Origin: Pirellula sp.
GTDB taxonomy: Bacteria > Planctomycetota > Planctomycetia > Pirellulales > Pirellulaceae
Reading direction: 5' to 3'
Assembly (NCBI GenBank): GCA_021299695.1
Contig: JAJTEK010000025.1
Location: 1-36,528 of the forward strand
Length of the DNA stretch: 36,528 nt
Part shown: positions 24,675 to 31,052 of the stretch, in pieces
Layout: every line of letters starts with the position of its first letter
How positions within the stretch are numbered: the stretch's first letter is position 1
The notes under the pieces: generated by a model
What the model saw: the letters and a program-made list of their open reading frames with translations, nothing else
The model's database searches: none
Told to the model about the DNA's origin: nothing
Translations under genes and position numbers: made by a program

Positions 24675-24690
24675 GAAGCACCTAGGCTTC
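24675..24690. promoter_or_regulatory. GAAGC-N6-GCTTC dyad upstream of metallothionein-like copy B
   Basis: A 16-bp dyad with a palindromic CCTAGG overlapping its centre, 35 bases before the start codon at 24639. The same arms stand before copy A (22025) and, with an 8-base spacer, before the Gly/Tyr-rich gene (9600). It is a candidate operator for a metal-responsive regulator not encoded in this window. Confidence 0.45.
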
Positions 24691-25086
24691 ACATTAGTCT
24701 GATGCAACTGCAAAGCTGTTTCTTCACGCAATAGATCGATTTTCTTTCTGTGCCCAACCACCAGCTACGTTTGAGTTTCAACCAGCTTGCTCTCTTTGCT
24801 TCTGTCTTTGGCAGAGAATTTGACCAAAATGGCTTAGATGCCCGAAACTGCCGAATCTTCATAAGACTTCCGAAGTTCGAAGCGATTGAGAATGCGCTGA
24901 TTTTCGAGCTTTCTTGAAATTGGAAGTCCTGAGTTTCTTGAAAACGGGTAGATTAGCGGTAATCCCTACGATCGATGGAGACTTCCACGCGCCGTAGCTA
25001 AAATTATGCAACGCTCGTGAAGGAAACGGCGTCCGGCAGCATCCAATCTGTGTCGCCCCCGAGAAAACCTGTATCTGACGTGCGTT
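24691..25086. other. divergent intergenic region
   Basis: About 400 bases between metallothionein-like copy B (minus) and the + block. It must hold promoters for both directions. I see a GCATCCAA word at 25040-25047 and GGAAAC just before it, but no confident -35/-10 pair. The open frame at 24859-25140 (minus) overlaps the start of the + gene and has no ribosome site or protein-like character. Confidence 0.5.
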
Positions 25087-25572
25087 ATGTTCCGAACGAT
25101 TCTTCATTCTGTTTTGCTGATGGCGGTTGCCTACAGCCAAATTCTGGGTGGGGTTTCGTGTTGCTGCTTAGGTCGATCGTTCCTCGAGAGCATTAGCGGA
25201 AAGCAGTCTGCGACTGCTGAAGCAGATGTTGCGTCATCGAAATCACTTGCCAGTCAGCCGGCCCGATGCCCCAAATGTACTGCTCGTCCGACAGTAAAAA
25301 CGAGTGATTCTGTCCGGTCGGCGGCGAAATCGTTGTTTCCGTCGTGTTTAATCTGTCAGGGTGCTCAATGTATTTGCAGCAAGCAAGTTCTGAGTGCAAG
25401 CGAGCCACCAAAGTCGGTTTCTGTACCCGCGAAGTCCATCGCTTGGGCATGCGTTGCATTTGCATCGATTAAACCTACAGCGACCGCCGTATCGAGCTTT
25501 GGAAAGTTCGAAGTACCCATTCGCTTTGGCGGACACTCTTGGCAGTCGATTGCCTGTGTTTGGAGGAATTGA
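25087..25572 (+). CDS. secreted Cys-rich protein
   Basis: 161 aa from ATG 25087; no clear ribosome site. A signal-like start (MFRTILHSVLLMAVAYSQILGG) is followed by SCCCLGRS, later ARCPKCTARP, LFPSCLICQGAQCICSK and a C-terminal IACVWRN. The plan, a hydrophobic leader with Cys groups spread through about 130 residues, is like that of the proteins at 11407 and 21133, suggesting a common type placed at the head of metal-export modules. No function is known; envelope metal binding is inferred. It is followed after 104 bases by the 57-aa CC protein. Confidence 0.65.
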   Translation: MFRTILHSVLLMAVAYSQILGGVSCCCLGRSFLESISGKQSATAEADVASSKSLASQPARCPKCTARPTVKTSDSVRSAAKSLFPSCLICQGAQCICSKQVLSASEPPKSVSVPAKSIAWACVAFASIKPTATAVSSFGKFEVPIRFGGHSWQSIACVWRN

Positions 25573-25676
25573 GAGTCCAAATAAATTCTCTTTGCGAGTT
25601 TGTTTGGAAGCGTTGCTCATCCGCTATTGGATGGCAACATATCTCTCTCAGTTAATTCAAAAACCATAGGTGAATC

Positions 25677-25850
25677 ATGTTTACGAAAATTGCATTGCTT
25701 GGTCTCGTCACGTTGGCTTCGATCGGTCTTTCTTTCAGCGATAACGCAATCGCAGCGAACGCGTCTTCGATGTCGGCAAAGGGGCAACCCATCTGCTGCA
25801 TGAAGAATGCGTACTGCTGTCTCGACAATCGTTCCTGCTGTCGCCGTTAA
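25677..25850 (+). CDS. 57-aa secreted protein with three CC pairs
   Basis: ATG at 25677 with AGGTG five bases upstream; stop TAA at 25848-25850. A signal peptide (MFTKIALLGLVTLASIGLSF, cleavage near IAAN) leaves a mature peptide of about 30 residues. It contains the regular motif CC-x5-CC-x5-CC (ICCMKNAYCCLDNRSCC) and ends in RR. A strong terminator follows 24 bases later. The regular spacing of vicinal Cys pairs suggests a folded metal- or disulfide-bearing peptide. I know no named family. It is not one of the metallothionein-like pair, whose Cys spacing is different. Confidence 0.75.
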   Translation: MFTKIALLGLVTLASIGLSFSDNAIAANASSMSAKGQPICCMKNAYCCLDNRSCCRR

Positions 25851-25873
25851 ACCTACGGCATAGCTAAGGTCAG

Positions 25874-25919
25874 CCTGCCTGAAGTCTCAAAAGAACTTCG
25901 GGCAGGTTTCACTTTTTTT
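25874..25919 (+). terminator. intrinsic terminator before the sigma factor gene
   Basis: A 12-bp stem (25874-25885 with 25895-25906, one G-T pair) and a 9-base loop are followed by TTTCAC and seven T. It ends 17 bases before the sigma factor start, so sigma operon transcription either reads through or starts inside the terminator region. Confidence 0.85.
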
Positions 25920-25936
25920 GCAGCATGGAGTGAAGA

Positions 25937-26530
25937 ATGCATCGAGCAGAGTCATCCAACTTTTCAGATTCGACATCTGGCAGACCGCCCGATGACGAGT
26001 TGGCAGTTTGGATCAAAAATGCAACGAGCGGAAGTCGCGAGTACCAGAAGCGAATTTATGAGCTTCTGGCTTCGAGGATTTATCGAGTGATTCGAAAGAT
26101 TGTAGGGACCAGCGACGCGGACGATGTGATGCAAGATTTTGTCATCCAGTTGTTTTCGAAGCTTGATCAGTTCCGATTTGAATCCTCGCTAGAGACTTGG
26201 GCTCATCGAATGGCGGTCAATCAAAGTTTGCAGTACTTACGAAAGACCAATCGAGAGGCACAGAGAGCATATAAAGTCGCATTGGGAACCGAAATGTCTG
26301 AAAATCCAAACCGCCAAACCCAAGTCGATGAGGCAGAGATTTTGAACCTTGCGATGGAGAAAATCTCGGGCGAACAGAGGGCAATTCTGCACATGAAGGA
26401 AGTCGAAGGGTTAGGATACGAGGCAATTGCAAGTGTGCTTGGTATTCCTGAAGGAACGGTAGGTTCAAGACTGAACAAAGCAAGAAAAGAACTTAGGACT
26501 TCGCTAATCCAACTGGGTTGGGAGGCATAA
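25937..26530 (+). CDS. ECF RNA polymerase sigma factor
   Basis: 197 aa; ATG with GGAG six bases upstream. Region 2 is clear (SDADDVMQDFVIQLFSKL with the DVMQD core-binding motif and FESSLETWAHRMAVNQSL), and region 4 holds the helix-turn-helix (YEAIASVLGIPEGTVGSRLN). Between them lies a short linker, with no extra domain. The stop overlaps the start of the anti-sigma gene (TAATG), the typical paired arrangement. Role: directs transcription of envelope metal-response genes when released by the anti-sigma. It heads an operon running to 35583. Confidence 0.95.
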   Translation: MHRAESSNFSDSTSGRPPDDELAVWIKNATSGSREYQKRIYELLASRIYRVIRKIVGTSDADDVMQDFVIQLFSKLDQFRFESSLETWAHRMAVNQSLQYLRKTNREAQRAYKVALGTEMSENPNRQTQVDEAEILNLAMEKISGEQRAILHMKEVEGLGYEAIASVLGIPEGTVGSRLNKARKELRTSLIQLGWEA

Positions 26531-27357
26531 TGAAAAATTGCGATTGGATTGAAGAACGATTGTCGGCGTACATCGATAACGAACTCGATGCACAAGAGCG
26601 AACGAATTTCGAGTCGCACTGTGATCATTGCAACGCCTGCCGCGCGTCGATTGTCGAGTTTCAAGCGATAGGTACGCTCATGCGGCAGTCCGAGGCGAGT
26701 GTTGACACCAATTCCCTTTGGGAGCAGGTTGCTCCACGACTGGATAGTGATCGAATCGTCTCGATTCCTTCTAAGCCGTTGCCGAAAAGCTGGATCTATG
26801 CGGTTCTAGTGACGGCCGCCTCTGTATCACTGATCTGGTTTTTTGCGAGGAATCCGACGTCGGATCATGATGCAGGAGAAGCTTCTCATGAACATGCTGC
26901 ATTGGCTGTTGACTTTCAAGAGGTCATCCGTGCAGCTAAGTCGGAGCCTAAGGTAGCAATCGCAAAGTTGGTATCAAAGTATCAAGGAAAGGAACTCGAT
27001 GCCAATGCAACCGAGAGCTACCTTGGCTATGAGCCGGCTGTTTTTAAGGGCATTCCCGAAGGTTTCACTCGAGTATCAACGCATGTGCTCAATATGCCTT
27101 GTTGCAAATGTTCGGCGTCGATATGCGAACGTAATGATGGTACATCGCTGATCCTGTTTGAGCACAAAGATGAACAACCTGTTTGGTTTGGCAGTCTGCC
27201 AGCCATTGAGACCCAGTGTAGCGGCAAGACATGCAAGATTATTGAAGCCGCAGGACAGCTCGCCGTGAGCTGGAAGAACGAAGATCGTCAGTTGACAATG
27301 ATTGGCGCAAACGATATTGCCGAAGTCAACCAGTGGGTGGCTTCAACGAAGTTGTAG
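26530..27357 (+). CDS. anti-sigma factor with Cys-rich sensor domain
   Basis: 275 aa from ATG 26530, overlapping the sigma stop, with GGGAGG four bases upstream. The N-terminal zinc-binding anti-sigma domain has H30-x3-C34-x2-C37 (HCDHCNAC). One membrane helix spans about 88-106 (WIYAVLVTAASVSLIWFFA). The extracytoplasmic part has a short HEHAA stretch and then a domain with two Cys groups: C191, C192, C194 and C199 (MPCCKCSASIC), and C230 and C235 (QCSGKTC), ending in an ANDIAEVNQWV helix like the C-terminal domain of other anti-sigma factors. Inference: direct soft-metal sensing (Cu/Ag/Hg/Cd class) outside the membrane releases the sigma factor. Confidence 0.9.
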   Translation: MKNCDWIEERLSAYIDNELDAQERTNFESHCDHCNACRASIVEFQAIGTLMRQSEASVDTNSLWEQVAPRLDSDRIVSIPSKPLPKSWIYAVLVTAASVSLIWFFARNPTSDHDAGEASHEHAALAVDFQEVIRAAKSEPKVAIAKLVSKYQGKELDANATESYLGYEPAVFKGIPEGFTRVSTHVLNMPCCKCSASICERNDGTSLILFEHKDEQPVWFGSLPAIETQCSGKTCKIIEAAGQLAVSWKNEDRQLTMIGANDIAEVNQWVASTKL

Positions 27358-27390
27358 TTAGTGTTCGTTTTCAAGTATGAAGAGGTTAAG

Positions 27391-27861
27391 ATGATTCGTG
27401 CATTTGGTAAGTTTTTTGTGATCGCTGTTTCGGTTTGTCTGGTTGGATTTTCCTTTGCGGATGAACCACAAAAGGAAAGTCCAGAGCAACGCCGCGAGCG
27501 ACTAAGAATCTCAGTACAAGCAATCTGTCCAGTCTCCGGCGAATCGCTGACTAGCCATGCAAAGCCAGTCAAGATGACTGATCCAGAGACCAAGGAAATT
27601 CTCTATGTCTGTTGCGCAGATTGTTTGAAGTCAAAGCCCGACGCAAAGTATCTCGACAAGATTCGGAGTAACTTTGCGAAGGCTCAAGGGCATTGTCTCG
27701 TGATGACCGACAATGAAGTCTCCGAGAAGTCCAAGCATGGGATTGTGGAAGGTCATTTCGTTTATGTTTGCTGTCCTCCCTGTGTAAAGAAAATGACGGC
27801 TGCGCCAGAGAAATTTCTTGCCAAGCTTGACGATCTTTACGAAGCCTCGCTCAAGAAATAG
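27391..27861 (+). CDS. exported protein with two YHS-like CC-x2-C motifs
   Basis: 156 aa from ATG 27391 (GAGG six bases upstream; a longer start at 27361 is less likely). Signal peptide about 1-23 (ending SFADE). Two related halves: CPVSGESL followed by ILYVCCADCLKS, and later HCLVMTD followed by FVYVCCPPCVKKMTAAPEKF. This is the plan of YHS-type metal-binding domains (CP-x-(S/C)-G ... Y-x-CC-x2-C-x4-F), in duplicate and without the usual His. The lipoprotein encoded next has the same CCPPCV end. Inference: periplasmic metal chaperone for the pump. It is in the ECF operon, 33 bases after the anti-sigma gene. Confidence 0.75.
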   Translation: MIRAFGKFFVIAVSVCLVGFSFADEPQKESPEQRRERLRISVQAICPVSGESLTSHAKPVKMTDPETKEILYVCCADCLKSKPDAKYLDKIRSNFAKAQGHCLVMTDNEVSEKSKHGIVEGHFVYVCCPPCVKKMTAAPEKFLAKLDDLYEASLKK

Positions 27862-27891
27862 TTCCATTCCACAAATAACCAGGGTCCAAAA

Positions 27892-28806
27892 ATGACAAAA
27901 AGCAAATGTCTTCTTTTAAGTTTGGTTGCGAGTTCGGCTCTAGGCGTGCTGTTCCTCGCTGGATGCAAACCAACGAATCAACAGGACGTTTCGGCCGCTA
28001 AGAATTCTCAGAAAGATATGGCTCGAACAAGCCTAACTGCGAACAACAAGACATCCGAAGCGTCGCTGGCTTCGTCCGTGCCGGGAGATTCCGACGCCGA
28101 ACACGGGCACAAAGCCGGTGCACATGGTGGAATCATGGTTTCGTTAGGGCGAGACAGTTACCATGTTGAAGCAGTTGTCGACTCTGAAGGGGCGATTCGA
28201 CTATACACTCTTGGAAAGGACGAGAGTCGCGTCATCGATGTCGAGAGTCAAACGCTGAAGGGATTCGTGAAAGCGGACGGTGATGCGGATTCTAAAGCCA
28301 TTGCCTTCGAGCCGACTCCGCAGGATGGCGATGGCAATGGAAAAACGTCGCTTTTCGTTGGCAAGTTGCCAAAGGAATTAGTCGGCCGAAAACTGGACGT
28401 GACCATTCCGAATATTCGAATTGATGGCGAACGATTCCGGCTTGGATTTGTCTCGGGTGAAGAGAGCCATGGAAATTCTCCCGATATGCCCGATAAGCTG
28501 GCGGATGATGCGGAGAGGGAACTCTATCTTACTCCCGGCGGACGATACACAGCGGCTGATATTACGGCTAACGGAAACGTAACAGCGTCCCAGAAGTTCA
28601 AGGGGATCAAGTCCGCACACGATATGAATCCAAAGCCTGGTGATCGAATCTGTCCCATCACAGAGACCAAGGCGAACCCGAACTTTACTTGGGTTATTGA
28701 CGGCAAACCTTACCAGTTTTGCTGTCCACCCTGCGTTGACGAGTATCTCAAAACAGCCAAAGCTTCATCCGATGCGTTGCCTGAACCCGATTCGTTTGTG
28801 AAGTAG
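27892..28806 (+). CDS. lipoprotein with HGG core and YHS-like C-terminus
   Basis: 304 aa; ATG with a weak AGGG site. Lipobox FLAGC (Cys25). A Ser/Ala-rich linker leads to the core HGHKAGAHGGIMVSLGRDSYHVEAVV, a short form of which is the truncated protein at 2375. A beta-rich middle follows (TLKGFVKADGDADSKAIAF, KELVGRKLDVTIPNIRIDGERFRLGFV). The C-terminus has ICPITETKANPNFTWVIDGKPY then QFCCPPCVDEYL, a YHS-like Cys motif matching the preceding gene. Inference: membrane-tethered metal-binding protein serving pump 3. It lies 15 bases before the adaptor gene. Confidence 0.8.
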   Translation: MTKSKCLLLSLVASSALGVLFLAGCKPTNQQDVSAAKNSQKDMARTSLTANNKTSEASLASSVPGDSDAEHGHKAGAHGGIMVSLGRDSYHVEAVVDSEGAIRLYTLGKDESRVIDVESQTLKGFVKADGDADSKAIAFEPTPQDGDGNGKTSLFVGKLPKELVGRKLDVTIPNIRIDGERFRLGFVSGEESHGNSPDMPDKLADDAERELYLTPGGRYTAADITANGNVTASQKFKGIKSAHDMNPKPGDRICPITETKANPNFTWVIDGKPYQFCCPPCVDEYLKTAKASSDALPEPDSFVK

Positions 28807-28821
28807 TTTGCGAGGTAAGTC

Positions 28822-31047
28822 GTGAGCATATTGAAGAGCGGTCTTTTGAGCATATTTTGGCTAACTACAAGTTCAATATGCTATGCCCACGAGGGTCATC
28901 AACCACTTCCGACAAAAGGAGTTCAAGTCGATACTCAGAACGGTTATGTGACGCTTTCTGGGCAAGCGCGAAGTGCGATTGGGCTTCTGTCAGAAGAGGT
29001 TGTTGTTGGCACAGTTGCTTCGAAAATGAACGTATATGCGGAATCAGTGACTCCTTGGCAGGCCAAAGCGTTTGGGTCAGCTCAGATAGCTGGACGCATC
29101 TCCAAACTTCTTGTTCGACCAGGAGATTTGGTTGAAAAGAATCAGGTAGTCGCCGAGATGAGTAGCAGAGAACTTGAGTTGGTACGACTTGATTTTCTCC
29201 AGGCAAAGAATGATTTAGCTTTAAACCTTCGCCTGTTGGAGATGACAAGACCTTCTGCGCAAGCGGGCGCAGTACCAATGCAGCGTCTTTTGGATATCGA
29301 GAATGCGGTAGAGCAAAGCCGAAATCGCTTGGAGGTATCGGAACTGCGAGCGCGCACGCTCGGAGTTTCACTTCAAAGTTCTCAACTCGATCCCTCGAGC
29401 GAACTGCTTTTCCCTCTTCGATCACCGATTGGCGGACGCATTCTCCACTCCGACTTAGCTGAAGGTAAGTACGTTGAAGCGTTCGAGCATCTTTTTGAAA
29501 TCGTGAATACCGACGAAGTTTGGGTACGCCTCCAATTACTTGAGAAGGACATATTCAACGTTAAAGTGGGCAATCGAGTAAGCGTCCATTTTCCGAGTTC
29601 ATCCCTATCTGTAGAGGGAGTCATCGATCGAATGGACGCGGTTCTCGACTCAAAAACGCAAGTGATATCAGCATGGGTGACATTGAATCATCCTTCGGTC
29701 ATTCCAGGGCTTGTAGGCTCGGCAACGATATACACATCGGAACAAGCGGACACGATTGCAGTTCCGCAACGGGCTATACACAGCGACGGTCTACAAAGCT
29801 ATCTTTTTGTCGAGGAAGCATCGACTCGGTCGACCGCTGAGTATCGTAAGAGGACCGTGCGGCTTGGTAGTCGCAAATTGACGGATGGTCATAGCTCCGA
29901 ATCAATGGTTGAAGTAATTCAAGGGGAGATATTTCCCGGCGATCGAGTCGTTGTTAGAGGCGGCCACGAGCTTTCGAGTTTATTCTTCCTCGGTGTGCTA
30001 AGACTCTCAGCCCAAGAACAGCAACGCTTGGGAATCCGAACGGAGGCTGCTGGTTATCGCGATGTATCAAAAACACTTCAACTTCCTGCGGTAGTTACCT
30101 TGCCTCCCGAAAATCGAAGTGTCCTTACGACGCAGTTGAACGGAACTGTTCAGTCCCATTCGCTAAGTCCTGGCCGGTCTGTGAAAAAAGGCGATAAACT
30201 AATGGAGATCACCTCACCTGAATTCTACAAGCTACAGCTTGACTTGATTAGTACCTCGTTGGACTCAGACTTGTCCCGTCGTCGCGCCGATCGGCTGGAA
30301 AGCGTCAAGGGAGACGCGGTCTCGATGCGCTTGGTTTTGGAGACACGCGCACAAGCGGAGCAACTTGAGATACGTGCCCAAAGCCTGCGACGACAACTCG
30401 CCACGTTGAGTTTATCAGATAGCGAAATCGACTCCATCGCCAATCAACGACGGATACTAGACTACCTGCCAATTCGTGCCAATATCAGTGGGAGAATTGC
30501 CTCATCTGTGGTCACGCTCGGTGAAACCGTAACGGCCAATCAACCTCTTGTAGAAATCCAAGATTTGCAATCGTTTTGGATCGAGGCCCAGGTACCTTCG
30601 AGAGAGGTTGCTTCTATGTCTGTCGATGCAGTTGGAGTAGCATCCCTGCTCGCCGACTCAGAAGTAAGGCTTCCAGTCGTTCTTTCGCGAATTGGGCCAA
30701 CGCTAAGCGAGTCCACAAGAACGCAGCGAATATGGTTCACTCCAAAAACTCCCCGCGTAGACGATTCCAATATCCCACAATTTAGCTCCGGCGCGTTAAT
30801 GACAGTCGGCCTGCCAGTGGGAACCAAGAGTTCGCGTTTAGCAATTCCTGCATCTGCAATTCTCCGTGATGGACTGCACCTTTTTAGCTTTGTTCGAAAG
30901 AACGACGGCAATATGGAGCGACGACGCGTAACTATTGGTCAGACCGATGGACAGTATACCGAGATTGTTTCTGGTATCGAAGCTGGTGAGTCGGTTGTAA
31001 CCGTTGGTAGTCGAGAGCTGCAGACGGCCTTCGCATCTTTGAGGTAG
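28822..31047 (+). CDS. tandem double RND adaptor (two CusB/HlyD modules in one chain)
   Basis: 741 aa from GTG 28822 (GAGG six bases upstream), almost twice the size of a normal adaptor core. After a signal-like start and HEGHQ come two complete modules in one frame. Module 1 spans about 40-385 (SAQIAGRISKLLVRPGDLV, hairpin helices, SPIGGRILHSDLAEGKYV, beta-barrel, end VEVIQGEIFPGDRVVVRGG). Module 2 spans about 391-741 (LSAQEQQRLGI, TTQLNGTVQSHSLSPGRSV, helices, ANISGRIASSVVTLGETV, end IVSGIEAGESVVTVGS). No stop or frame change lies between. RND pumps bind six adaptors per trimer, so a fused pair would give three chains per pump, each occupying two unlike sites. It precedes pump 3 by five bases. 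Confidence 0.9.
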   Translation: MSILKSGLLSIFWLTTSSICYAHEGHQPLPTKGVQVDTQNGYVTLSGQARSAIGLLSEEVVVGTVASKMNVYAESVTPWQAKAFGSAQIAGRISKLLVRPGDLVEKNQVVAEMSSRELELVRLDFLQAKNDLALNLRLLEMTRPSAQAGAVPMQRLLDIENAVEQSRNRLEVSELRARTLGVSLQSSQLDPSSELLFPLRSPIGGRILHSDLAEGKYVEAFEHLFEIVNTDEVWVRLQLLEKDIFNVKVGNRVSVHFPSSSLSVEGVIDRMDAVLDSKTQVISAWVTLNHPSVIPGLVGSATIYTSEQADTIAVPQRAIHSDGLQSYLFVEEASTRSTAEYRKRTVRLGSRKLTDGHSSESMVEVIQGEIFPGDRVVVRGGHELSSLFFLGVLRLSAQEQQRLGIRTEAAGYRDVSKTLQLPAVVTLPPENRSVLTTQLNGTVQSHSLSPGRSVKKGDKLMEITSPEFYKLQLDLISTSLDSDLSRRRADRLESVKGDAVSMRLVLETRAQAEQLEIRAQSLRRQLATLSLSDSEIDSIANQRRILDYLPIRANISGRIASSVVTLGETVTANQPLVEIQDLQSFWIEAQVPSREVASMSVDAVGVASLLADSEVRLPVVLSRIGPTLSESTRTQRIWFTPKTPRVDDSNIPQFSSGALMTVGLPVGTKSSRLAIPASAILRDGLHLFSFVRKNDGNMERRRVTIGQTDGQYTEIVSGIEAGESVVTVGSRELQTAFASLR

Positions 31048-31052
31048 TTCAC

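Noticed and set aside
22047-25047. Recurring GCATC(C/T)AA words upstream of four exported-protein genes as an ECF promoter motif
   Set aside because: The distances to the start codons range from about 47 to 104 bases and no constant second box follows at a fixed spacing, so chance cannot be excluded.
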